Assembly (NCBI GenBank): GCA_026873275.1
Contig: JANTUC010000004.1
Coordinates: 2,542,001 to 2,606,000 of the forward strand
Length of the DNA: 64,000 bases
Origin: Pseudopithomyces maydicus
Lineage: Eukaryota; Ascomycota; Dothideomycetes; Pleosporales; Didymosphaeriaceae
Direction: 5' to 3'
The notes below the pieces were generated by a model. That model worked only from the letters and a program-made list of their open reading frames with translations, was not told the DNA's origin and did not search any database. Positions 23,367 through 33,415 of this stretch are shown here, piece after piece. How positions within the stretch are numbered: the stretch's first letter is position 1; each line of letters opens with the position of its first letter. The position numbers and the translations under genes were made by a program.

Positions 23367-26222
23367 TTAACCGCTGCACATCATGCACGCCTCCTTGTTC
23401 TCTATCGAGCACGCAAGAACGGCATCGGAGTAGATGTCGCCCTCACGGTCAGCGCTGTCCTTGCCGTCTTCCTCCTGCTTGGAGCGAGCTTCGGGGAGAG
23501 CCTCGTCGTCAGGCTGCTCCGTAGAGTCAGCTGCCACGATCTTGGGGCTGTCACCCTCAGGCACGTCGGCCTTGATGGGCTTGGTGTCAAGTGCGTCCTT
23601 GGTCACTCCATTCAGCTGCTTGTTCTCCGAGCCAGGGGAGGAGTTGCTGATGGCGTGGGGACGCCATTGGGAGATGCGTTGACGGCGCCGTTAGGGGCCT
23701 CGGTCGCTGCCATGGGGCGAGGGACAGGAGTTGAGGGAGCGCCTGCACCGAGGCCGCGTCGCTTGGCGGGAAGCGCGCGAGCGACGGTCTTATCCTCGAC
23801 CAAGAGAGCTTCCTGGTCAACAGTGAACTGGATAGGTGCAGAGGCGGCCATGGTACGGAGGTAGTACAGACCGGTCTTGAGACCGAGCTTCCAGCCTGCG
23901 AAGTGCATAGACGTGATCTTGCCCATAGTTGGCTCCTTCATGTGAATGTTGAGCGACTGAGACTGGTCGATGAAAGCACCACGGTCAGCGGACATTTGGA
24001 TGATGGTACGCTGCGAGATCTCCCAGACGGTCTTGTACAGAGCCTTGATCTCATCAGGGATGTTGGGAATGCGCTGGATGGAACCGCCGTCAGCGATGAT
24101 GCGGTTCTTCATGTTGTCAGACCAGAGACCCATGTCGACAAGGTCCTTGAGGAGCCATGGGTTGACGACCTGGAACTCGCCAGCCAACACACGACGAGAG
24201 TAGATGTTGGATGTGTAAGGCTCGAAGCACTCGTTGTAGCCGAGAATCTGGGATGTAGAAGCTGTCGGCATGGGTGCGACGAGAAGGGAGTTGCGAACAC
24301 CGTGCTCGGCAATCTTCTCCTTCAACGAGGACCAGTCCCACAATTCAGAGGGAGTGACATTCCACATGTCGTATTGAAGGATACCCTGCGAGACAGGAGA
24401 TCCGGGGTAGGTCTCATACGGTCCGAGCTCCTTGGCCAGATCGCAAGAAGCAGTCAAGGCGGCATGGTAGATAGTCTCGAAGATTTGAATGTTAAGAGTC
24501 TTGGCCTCGGGGGAGTCGAAAGGCATACGGAGAGCCAAGAAAGTATCGGCAAGACCTTGGACACCAAGACCAATGGGGCGGTGCCTAAAGTTGCTCTTGC
24601 GAGCCTCTGGGACAGGGTAGTGGTTGACCTCGATGATCTTGTTCAAGTTCTTGGTGACGATCTCAGTGATCTCGTGGAGCTTTTGGAAATCGAACTCGCC
24701 GTTCTTCTCGTCGACAAACCTAGGGAGGGCAAGAGAGGCAAGATTGCACACGGCCACCTCATCGGGGGCGGTGTACTCAATGATCTCAGTGCAAAGGTTG
24801 GAGCTGCGGATCGTACCCAGGTTCTTCTGGTTGCTCTTGCGGTTGCAAGCATCCTTGTAGAGCATGTACGGGTTTCCAGTCTCGGTCTGGGCTTCGAGAA
24901 TGGCATACCACAGCTTCTGGGCGCGAACAGTCTCACGTCCACGGCCCTCGGCCTCGTAACGTGCGTAGAGTTCCTCGAACTCATCTCCATAGACGTCAGC
25001 TAGACCTGGTGCCTCACTAGGGCAGAACAGGGTCCAGTTGCCGTTCTCTTGGACACGCTTCATGAACAGATCCGGAACCCACAGGGCGTAGAACAAGTCA
25101 CGTGCACGTACCTCCTCCTTGCCGTGGTTCTTGCGCAGGTCAAGGAAGCTGAAGACATCCGCGTGCCATGGCTCCAGGTAGATGGCGAAGGCACCAGGAC
25201 GCTTGTTGCCTCCCTGGTCGACGTATCTAGCAGTGTTGTTGTAGACACGAAGCATGGGAATAAGACCATTCGAAGTACCGTTGGTGCCTCCGATATAGGA
25301 GCCAGTGGCACGAATGCAGTGGACATTGAGACCAATACCGCCAGCAGTCTTGGAGATCATAGCACACGTCTTCAGGGTATCGTAGATGCCCTCGATACTG
25401 TCCTCCTTCATGTCGATGAGGAAGCATGATGACATCTGAGGCGAAGGGGTACCAGCGTTGAAGAGCGTTGGTGACGCGTGTGTGAAATATTTCTGTGACA
25501 TCATGTCGTATGTCTCGATGACCTTCTCGATGTCGTCGCCGTGGATGCCGACAGCAACACGCATGAGCATGTGCTGTGGGCGCTCCGCCACCTTGCCGTT
25601 GATGCGGAGCAGGTATGATCGCTCTAGGGTCTTGAAACCGAAGAACTGGTAGTTGAAGTCGCGGTCATACACGATGGCAGAGTTGAGCTCCTCGGCATGC
25701 TTCTGCACAGTCTCGTAGACAGACTTTGAGATCATGGGCTGGTTCTTGCCATTCTTGGGGTTGACGTAGGTGTACAGGTCGTGCACTACTGCAGACCATT
25801 GCTTCTTTGTTTGCTTGTGGAGGTTTGATACAGCAATGCGGGCGGCGAGGATGGCATAGTCTGGGTGGGTCACAGTCATGTAGGCTGCTGTCTCGGCGGC
25901 CTTGGAGTTGTTAGTCGTGCTGGATGGGTGCTGGATACAGATGTGTGACGTACCAAGTTATCCAACTCGACTGTTGTCACGCCGTGATATACACCGGAGA
26001 TGACCTTCATTGTGATGGCGGCGGGGTCGACATGGTCCGGGTCAAGGCCATAACATAGCCGTGACACGCGGGCTGTGATCTTGTCGAACTGGACGCGTTC
26101 TTTGCGTCCGTCTTAAGCACATGTCAGTCTGGTGGTCGACGACATGCAGGTACCGGCAGGGGTTGCAAAAAGCGATTGGACGATGCATATAGACAGTACT
26201 TACCGCGCTTGTGAACAAACAT
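23367..26222 (-). CDS. RNR1: Ribonucleotide reductase large subunit (apparent frameshift)
   Basis: Class Ia ribonucleoside-diphosphate reductase alpha subunit, which makes dNDPs from NDPs with a small radical-carrying subunit. Exons are 26222-26204, 26111-25954 and 25900-23367; about 903 residues. The ATP-cone begins MFVHKRDGRKERVQFDKI. The active site shows SSCFLID (first redox Cys), SNLCTEI (Asn, catalytic Cys, Glu) and YNECFEPYTSNIYSRR. After IDQSQSLNIH and TGLYYLRT there is a low-complexity linker and the C-terminal CMMCSG thiol pair that re-reduces the active site. Frame changes at the four-G run 23635-23638; one additional base joins ...TPP to GSENKQLNG and on to the CxxC tail. Without it the protein would lose its essential C-terminal cysteines, so I think it is an assembly error. 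Head-to-head with bL17m; an ACGCGT box lies about 100 bp upstream. Confidence 0.95.
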
Positions 26223-26582
26223 TTTGAGAGGATAAAGAAATTAAAGGTATATGGGTATCTCGCGCGTGAAGAGGTGGTGTGGAAGCGGCCTGGAGCGGAG
26301 GGGTGGGGAGGCTTTTAAATCAAGACGCGTGAATGCAAAACACGCGCGCGAACGCACGGCCGTAAGACGCGCCTGCCTCGCACTTAACGTCGTAAGTGGT
26401 TGCTTGGTCAGCGCACGTGCAACTGCGCGCTAGGCAAAGTGTTTCGCCGAATCGCCGAGCGCTCGACTCTTTTCAGGATAACACCAGACCAAGGGACCGG
26501 CGAGCGATCGAGGAGCAGCGCGTCATCCGGAGCAATTGGCCATTCCCTCGTCCCCGGCCATCATACACATCGCTAGCCCACC
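26223..26582. promoter_or_regulatory. Divergent promoter, RNR1 / bL17m
   Basis: 360 bp between the two start codons. GC-rich and full of CGCG steps, with an ACGCGT box at 26325-26330. It must drive both a cell-cycle gene and a mitoribosomal gene. Confidence 0.6.
26325..26330. promoter_or_regulatory. ACGCGT (MCB-type) box upstream of RNR1
   Basis: Exact palindromic MluI cell-cycle box, the binding site of MBF-type factors in yeasts, about 103 bp upstream of the RNR1 ATG. Yeast RNR1 is a known MBF target; regulation here is inferred. Confidence 0.5.
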
Positions 26583-27438
26583 ATGGCGGGCGGCCACATG
26601 AAGTACCGCCACCTCTCCCGGTCCTCGCAGCACCGAGAAGCCCTCCTCCGCAACCTCGTCACATCGCTGTTCAAGCACGAAACAATAACGACAACATGGC
26701 ACAAGGCCAAGGAGGCGCAGAGACTGGCGGAGAAGCTGATTACACTGGGAAAGAAGAACACGGAGGCGACGCGACGGAGGGCGCATCAGATATTCTTTGT
26801 ATGCCTTTCCAGTTTCCCCGGTCTGTGTGCAGCCATTGATTATCTAGGAACCCAATGAAATGGTCCCCAAACTCTTCGGCCCCATAAGAGAGCGCTATCT
26901 CGAACGACCCGGTGGTTATACGCGCGTCCTGCGCATCGAGCCCGTCAAGGAAGATCAGGCCGAATCTGCCATTCTCGAGCTGGTCGATGGTCCCCAGGAC
27001 ATGCGCTTCGCTATGACGGCAAAGACATTGTCCAACTTGCGCGAATCTACCCCCATGAACGAGCTCACGGCCAAGAATGTGAAGAAGGTCACCCAATTCC
27101 GGAAAGATGGTGTCGAACAACTACGGGGAATGGTTGAGAAGATGAGAGTAGGCAAGAAAATGAACTGGGATGAGAGAACACTGCTAGGTCCCAAGAGGGT
27201 GTATTTGCTAGAGGAAAGCGACAAGAGAAGGTTGCATCTACCGGAAGCGGTCAACGACGGCGAATTGCCCAACCCCGTGAAGCTGCTGCATGGTGGAGTG
27301 CTGCAGAAGGGCACAAAGATCCAGAACGTGCGGGGAATCCTGGACCGACAGAAGACCAAGGCCAAGGAACTTGCACAGCGACAAGCAGAGCAGGCGCGAG
27401 TGCAGCAAGAGGAAATTGCGAAAGCCCTAGCGGATTAG
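26583..27438 (+). CDS. MRPL8: Mitochondrial large-subunit ribosomal protein bL17m
   Basis: Exons are 26583-26798 and 26848-27438 (donor GTATGC, acceptor ATCTAG), giving 268 residues. The N-terminal part is the bacterial L17 core: MAGGHMKYRHLSRSSQHREALLRNLVTSLFKHETI, then a KAKEAQRLAEKLITLGK helix and RRAHQIFF / EPNEMVPKLFGPI and RYLERPGGYTRVLRIEP. L17 sits near the exit of the peptide tunnel on the large subunit. The C-terminal about 140 residues are a fungal mitochondrial extension with a basic Q/A/E-rich helical end (KAKELAQRQAEQARVQQEE). As in bacterial L17, the protein starts directly with the domain and has no cleaved presequence. Shares a 360-bp divergent promoter with RNR1. Confidence 0.93.
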
Positions 27439-28064
27439 AGTCGGCCTCCTTGTATTATACTGTCTTGATAGTACACTTCAATACCCTGTACACTAAACGG
27501 CACTGCTCATTGCAGCTAGCACGTTACACCAGCCATCAATTTGAGCATCAACACTAAACTGAACGTAACACGGAAGATATGTCTGAAGCAGTTTGCATGG
27601 AGAAATCAAATATGCGAGCAAAAAGGCATATACATTAGACATTTCATGATCTATGAATGTGGAGTTGGACCTGCTATCATACTACTCGTTCCAAATTCCA
27701 ACAACACAATGAGTAGGCAAGAGACTGTACACTGTGCTACGCAGCCCAATAATCAATAATATGGTGGCGATGCTTTATAATCAGACAATTTAAGCTCCAG
27801 CCCAACCCCACCTTCTTTGTACGGTTTCTTTGGGGTCGACGAGAAAGTAGGCGTCGAAATGCAGTTAGTTAACCATGTCCATTCTAAGATTCATATCAGC
27901 ACAACCCACGTATCTTGAGCTTGACAAGAACCACCTACCCAGAACCCGATCATCCTTGTTGCAACTATTGTTACATCTCGAATGCAGCGAACGAACCTCC
28001 TTTGCTATATCCTTGCTGTGTGCTTTTAGTGAACAGTTCTTTATTCATGATTAGGGGAACCATC
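27439..28064. other. Convergent intergenic region
   Basis: 626 bp, AT-rich. May include an optional last exon of the secreted-protein gene on the minus strand (down to about 27865; see that entry). No other gene seen. Confidence 0.5.
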
Positions 28065-28503
28065 TTACCAGGAATAAACCGCCTTGGTAGTCTGCTTCAC
28101 TCTACCGGTGAGGAACAGGTTCACCTCGTATTTAAACCCGTTAATCGTTTTAGAAGCCATGGTGTAATGGCTTTTATCCTTGTTTACCTTGCACTGTTTC
28201 CCATCCTTGTGTTTTTTCTCAAGGTCCTTAGCCAGTGCTTCGACGGCGGTACCGCGGTCTTTGTTTTTGCCGTTCGTACAGAAGCAGTGGATATCGATGG
28301 AGGTCTCTGAGCCTGCACCTATTTTGATTTTTTCAGTGGTGGATATGAAATGGGTAAGGCCAATGTAGCATACGCTTTTCAAGCTCGGTTGGCACCTCGA
28401 TGCTGGAGGATACCACTCGAACCGCTGAGGTGTCTGGTGGGAGTGCGGCGATGGGCGCGACGAACGCAAAGGCGAGAAGTACGAGTACGGAAAGTTTGAA
28501 CAT
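28065..28503 (-). CDS. Small secreted protein with Kex2-type propeptide
   Basis: Exons are 28503-28374 and 28318-28065, with a 55-nt intron (GTATGC ... CAAAATAG). The 127-residue product starts with a strong signal peptide (MFKLSVLVLLAFAFVAPIAA), followed by a short propeptide ending LEKR, a Kex2-type site; the intron splits the Arg codon of that site. The mature part (about 83 residues) begins AGSETSIDIHCFC and is Lys-rich, with three cysteines (CFC and QCK). The stop TAA lies inside a good donor (TGGTAAGA): removing a 53-nt intron to CACACAG would replace the last Trp by Cys and add a tail with three more cysteines, ending at 27865. Small, secreted, processed and unrelated to anything I recognise: an effector or antifungal-type candidate (inference). 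Confidence 0.68.
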
Positions 28504-29421
28504 GGTGAGGGATGTGTGACTTCTGCTGCTCTGTATGCTATACCCAGGTATATACTACAATTTTATGTATATGGATGCACCTGTTTTGCTCCGGCCCCCG
28601 TACTGCAAATCAACCCTGTTTACGCCTCATGTGAGGCATACGGGGCGCCTGAATAAACCAATGCACCATATCACTACATTTAGCACATAAAAGTTCTTCG
28701 GGCATCTTCATTGAGGCGTGGGCCATGCATTTCTCTTAGCATGATCTCGGCGAGGAATATGCAAACTGATACGATATTGGGGGCGGAACCTTGTCAGGAA
28801 CAAGTGAAACCGATTCGGCAAGAAATGTACATTACTGTAAATATAGTAAGCACTACCGTAGCGCGAAGTATGCGGCGGAAGACAAGGCTGTTACGAGAAA
28901 GCCGACTCGATAGCGGGTGATGCACGGCGTACAGGGATCGAAGCGCCTGCCCGCCTAATCGTTGCACGCTGGGCCATTCAGCTGCATTACCGTTCCTCTG
29001 ATCCGAACGCAAGTTTTCAACCCAACCCCATTTTTCGCGCTTCCTACCAGGATCGATTTTGGTGAGAGATGGGTCGAAGGGATCTCGGGGATACTCGTCG
29101 TGAACACTTTGGTGAAGGAACAAAAATTATCGGGGTGCTGGATTGGTCTGGTACTCCGCTCTTATTGTTTGCTATCGTGGTGTGCCTTCTGTTTCTCTGA
29201 ATCTAATGCGTGGAGTTTATTATGTAGCCGATGTCGCGGTTGTCTCATTACATAGATTGTGGTAACAACGAAAGCGCTTGTTTCGTCTACAGTAGTCTAA
29301 GACTTTCAACACTACACTGATACAAGGAAATGGAATTCCAATATGTCAAAACCACCATTGTAAACCAATTTTCTCACTTCCTCCATGCCAACTCGAGTCA
29401 CATCGCCAATCACCTTAGCTC
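28504..29421. other. Intergenic, no gene seen
   Basis: 918 bp, mainly the promoter of the secreted-protein gene (TATA-like TATACC and TATATAC about 30-50 bp upstream of its ATG). No other coding signal. Confidence 0.55.
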
Positions 29422-30609
29422 TCAGACTTGACTAACAGACTCCTTTGACCTGAGGCTCTCGTCCAAAGAGCCCCCTCTAGAACCCTTGGAAGACCAACGT
29501 CCCGAAGTAGACCCAAGTGAAAACACACTGCGCATGTTCTTCGCCATACTCTCCATAGACCTATCCCTGAAGAGTCCGCGGAGAGTAGGGAGACATGCCG
29601 CCAGAACTCCGAGACAGATAGAGAGAAGCATCCAGTACAACTCTGTCGTGATCATCACTATCTTTATTAATAAATGCGTTTATAAAAGTGACGGCAACTT
29701 ACACTCTTCATCGAAATCTGAACTGAAACCAATGGATTTGTTCCATATCATCCAGATCATTCTGACTAGCGAGCTTCCCGCAGCCAGGAAACCGAGGAGA
29801 AAAACGCCGGTGACGGCGACTTTGCGTCCTGTGGGTAGTTGCAATTTCCATACCTATCGAGGTACTGTCAGAATACTGCTCATTTAATCATGTATCCGCT
29901 CTTCGGGTGACTCACAAATGGGATGGGAATAAGCAATATCAGGGCATCCGTAATGAAATCCGAGATGGAGTGCGAGTACCCAACTGCAAACGTATCCACA
30001 CACTTGGCCACCAAGTTCTCTGGGCTGGTAAACAATGTTTGCACGTCCTTTCTGCACATGAAAATGAAAGCGAACACCCATGATAGAGCCCATCCTGCAA
30101 TCAGGGTGATCATGACCACGAAGAACCAGTTGCGAAGGTTCTTCTTGGAGCGTATCACTGTGAAGATGCGGCGGTAGAATAGCAGCATGCTGATTTTCAA
30201 CAATCCTGCTGTGGCGGTGAAGAGGATCAAAGAAGAGTATTCGGTCTGTTTAATCTTAGCATATAAGAATAAAGAGAGCACTTGAAGCGCGTACCCTTCG
30301 CGTCGCTACAATCCGAGACGTCGGTCCCGCAAACTCCGGTACAAAGTCCTCGCTAGTCATATCGACGTCTGGTGACGGGAGAAGCATGTAGCGGTAGCCT
30401 AGTGATTTGGTACCCAGACCGTAGAAGTACATCGTTGCTAGACCGATGACTCCGGCGAATACTGGTATCATGAGCCAGTCATCTGGTTGGAACTTTTGTC
30501 CAAGTTGTCTTCGTGTCATGAACCGTAGGATTATGACGACGACATCTAGCACAAGGAATGGGATGATGGAACCGTAGAGGGAGGGGATGGAGGGCGTGTC
30601 GAAGAACAT
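29422..30609 (-). CDS. PTH11/rhodopsin-like fungal integral membrane protein
   Basis: Exons are 30609-30295, 30245-29916, 29853-29703 and 29657-29422, giving 343 residues with all joins in phase. Seven hydrophobic segments alternate with polar loops: SIIPFLVLDVVVIILRF, the conserved DDWLMIPV loop and second span, SSLILFTATAGLLKISMLLFYRR, NWFFVVMITLIAGWALSW, a loop with a conserved Cys (AKCVD), the FITDALILLIPIPFV span, and the last spans VTGVFLLGFLAAGSSLVRM and ELYWMLLSICLGVLAACLP. This is the 'fungal rhodopsin-fold' family (PTH11-like), not a retinal protein as no retinal lysine is evident. The C-terminal tail is Ser/Arg-rich and ends SKESVSQV. Family members are surface-sensing receptor candidates in plant-associated fungi, mostly untested. 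Confidence 0.85.
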
Positions 30610-31346
30610 CTTGGCAAGGGAACCACAGTAGTTTCGTCAATAGAGTGATAGAACGAATGCTCTGCTCAGACGCGACAATGATCAAGTTGAGCTGAATCAC
30701 GGATCATGAACGATTTAAGTGAGTCGTGGGAAGCAAATGCGGGAGTTGTGCAATGTACAGAATGGTACCGTCAATACGAAATCGGCCCCCTCGACATTCA
30801 CGAGCGTTAAACTTTCGTTCTCATCACGGTAAAGCGTATGCCTTGCTGGCGGGTATTCTTAGAGGCTCATCGCGATCTTGGAATTTGCCTTATCGAATGC
30901 AGTCGCGGCCATGTAGGAGGCATACCCACGTAGTTCAGGCGCCCAACGCGCCGCATGCTGCACGCGACCCAAGACTCACGATATCATGCATGTACATAGT
31001 GGAATAGATACGAAGTGCCGTCTTGTCCCGAGCCTCCCGATGAAAAAGTGAAATGGAAACTGCATGCTGACCTCCGACGCCAGATGGGAGGCTGTGGGGT
31101 CGATTTTAGGCGAGGCTGAGCTGCCAAGGTAAGGTCGCCAACATGTGCAGTACGTACGTACGTTGGCGAAGTTCATTTATAGTTCTGACGGCTGTGCGGC
31201 AGGAGTCGCCCCAATTGAATACCACACGCGAAGCAAGGGTGTGTTCTAGAACTCACGAAGAAGGCATTGTATCGTGTGATTGCTGCAATCTTGCAGGAAA
31301 ATTGTAGTGGGGATTAAATTATTCATTGTTTGGCTACGATTGTACA
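30610..31346. other. Intergenic, no gene seen
   Basis: 737 bp, promoter side of the PTH11-like gene and 3' side of the small peptide gene. Nothing recognised. Confidence 0.5.
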
Positions 31347-31392
31347 TCATCGGATACGATTCCACTTGTGTTCCTCATCCAGCCTTAGCACC

Positions 31393-31687
31393 TCAGTTTG
31401 CACAGATTCTTGGGAGAAGCAGTTTTCTTGATTCTCCAGATGCTGATGATGGATATCGCTTAGCTAGAAAATAACATGTTAGTCATTGTGAATGTGGGGA
31501 GGTTTCTGGATTAACGCACATATCACCTCGTCGCACTCTGGGGAAAGCGTGATCTCAAGGTCTCGTCGCTCAGCTGTGATGGTTAGTCCCCTCAAAGCAT
31601 GGAGAGACCGTACGACATACCAGGAACTGGTGCAGTCAGGGCCAAAACCGCCAATGCGACCAAAACGATAAGTGAGAAGCGAAACAT
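31393..31687 (-). CDS. Small secreted peptide precursor, KR site (candidate)
   Basis: Exons read as 31687-31621, 31573-31520 and 31463-31393, giving 63 residues. The start MFRFSLIVLVALAVLALTAP is an unmistakable signal peptide; the first intron (47 nt, GTATGT ... CACAG) is clear. The preferred second intron (56 nt, GTGCGT ... GACTAAC ... TTTTCTAG) gives ...ECDEVI-SKRYPSSSASGE...RICAN, with a Lys-Arg processing site and two cysteines. Alternatives: no second intron (stop at 31479), or donor GTGATA (stop near 31347, a different tail). It is divergent from the UstYa-family gene, 631 bp away. In dikaritin RiPP pathways a signal-peptide precursor with KR-flanked, Tyr-starting cores sits beside UstYa genes; here only one KR-Tyr is present and no repeats, so the link is a hypothesis. 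Confidence 0.5.
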
Positions 31688-32318
31688 GGCGATGGACTTG
31701 CTTGTTTCCAGTAAATGTGTCCAGAAATTCGGTGCAAAGAAAGCAATGTACTCGAGTTGTATATTAGAACGGAATAAAGACAATTAAGAGTGTAGATATC
31801 AGTACATTTTCTTGCAAGAGGAATCGTGCAAGGGATACCTGTCAGCCTGACTGCTTTAGCGTCCTGCATGTTTGCCTTTCGGTTTTTGGGACCCCAGCCG
31901 GCGCTTCGAGCGTTCAACCTAGCGATCGGGTAACTCGGCCAATACGGAACTGTACCTGGCTGTGCAACCATCGTATAATCATGGCTAGGTTTGGGGGCGA
32001 CTTCCTTGGCCATACTTTTACCAAAGGTAGTGGTCGCGTTGTGCATTTGGTAATTTATTATCTACACATTATTGACTTGGCTCGGGAAAAGTGATTTCAG
32101 CTCAGGCATCCTGCATACGCCTCTGTCAAGGTGACTTGGTTAACTGTCCTGAACTGTCAATATCACCGAGCTCTGAGTATTGATTCATATCGAACTGGCG
32201 GATGAGTTTCTAGAACGGCAATTTCTAACAGCCCCGACGCTATACGGTTTTAAGATCCATCGGATCAATTGTAGCAGAAGCATACAGCAACAGCATACCC
32301 AGGTACTGCGTGTCAATC
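31688..32318. promoter_or_regulatory. Divergent promoter, peptide gene / UstYa gene
   Basis: 631 bp between start codons. A minus-strand frame (about 31815-32046) is open but has no recognisable content; I leave it unannotated. Confidence 0.45.
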
Positions 32319-33216
32319 ATGAGCGCATCAATGGATGAGGAAAGACAACTGCTTCTTGATTGCTACGATGAAAATGATCACAAGAGATCGTACACAAACC
32401 CCAATTCTCAACAGAGATCTTGGTTGTTCACCATTGTTATACCGCTTTTTCTCTTCGCCTCTGTCGCCGTGAACCTCTTCCAAGCTTTACATCCTCGACC
32501 CCATTTCGAAAATTTTACAATATGTAAGTTATCTCCTCGCCTTCTTTTTCTCTTATTGACCGGTTCATAGTCCCAGAGCTGGAGAACTTGAGAGGAAGGG
32601 TAACGAGTGATCATGTAGAGCACGGCAAACCGCATAGCGAATTTCAAGGACCGCCCAACAATGCTACCGCGACAGCATGGGCTGCTCTTTTACAACGTGA
32701 GTCGCTCTATACTTTGAATCGGTCAGAATGATTAACAAGACTCAAGCTTTCTATTTCAATGTCTCGGCAGGAGAACTCTTGACAGCCGACGTCCCGTCTT
32801 CGGAAGCCATCAGAGTCAAAGACGGAGGCTTCCTCGCCAGTCTCGGCGTTTACCACGAGCTACACTGTCTGGCATGTTCCTTCCTCTCTCGATACGAGAA
32901 CACTACTAACATCAAGTCAAAGAACCAACTCCGCAACTTCCTGTACTTAGACTCCGCCCCCGAGAACCTGCGAGCGAAGGATATAACCTACTGGCGCTCT
33001 CACCTTGATCATTGTATCGAGGTTCTCAGGCTGTCTGCCATATGCAATGCAGATCTAAGCTTGTACACTTTCACTTGGCCTGAGCAGAAGGATGCTGAGT
33101 TTCTGGATGCACACTCAAAGACGCCTAGGAAGTGTGTGGATTGGGATCAGGTGGAGCAGTGGAGTTTGGAGCGGAGCGTATCATTGACGCCTACGATAGT
33201 GGTTCCTCAGAATTGA
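32319..33216 (+). CDS. UstYa-family (DUF3328) oxidase-like protein
   Basis: Exons are 32319-32523, 32571-32696 and 32747-33216, giving 266 residues. A cytosolic N-terminus precedes one transmembrane helix (about 35-55, LFTIVIPLFLFASVAVNLF). The lumenal domain carries the two HxxHC motifs that define the family: HELHC (147-151) and HLDHC (196-200), with IRVKDGGFLASLGVYHELHCL just before the first. UstYa proteins are thought to be metal-dependent oxidases that cyclise or modify fungal peptides (ustiloxin, asperipin, phomopsin, cyclochlorotine pathways); the His/Cys motifs are required in characterised members. The third exon uses the acceptor at 32746, eight bases after AAC of a GATTAAC branch site; the nearer AAG (32739) would break the frame. 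Convergent with ALG10. The pathway is not shown by the sequence. Confidence 0.88.
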
Positions 33217-33415
33217 GGAGAGATGACGAGAAGAAGAAACGAAGGATGATTTGAAGTAGGGTGTACATCACCAGGAAGTAGATGGTAATTAAGCCTGCAC
33301 TGCAACATAGTTGTTGTATCTATTTTCTTACATACATGCCTCCTGATTCATACGTCCTCCTTCTCTCACATATTATGCTACCCCTCCTGTATCTATCCTT
33401 AGAATCACTGCCCAA

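Noticed and set aside
23903..25003. 366-codon plus-strand frame opposite RNR1
   Set aside because: Antisense of the conserved RNR1 core; V/L/D-biased shadow with no motif.
31636..32046. 136-codon minus-strand frame upstream of the small peptide gene
   Set aside because: Overlaps the peptide gene's first exon in another frame; no signal peptide or motif, although the stretch 31815-32046 is not obviously random.
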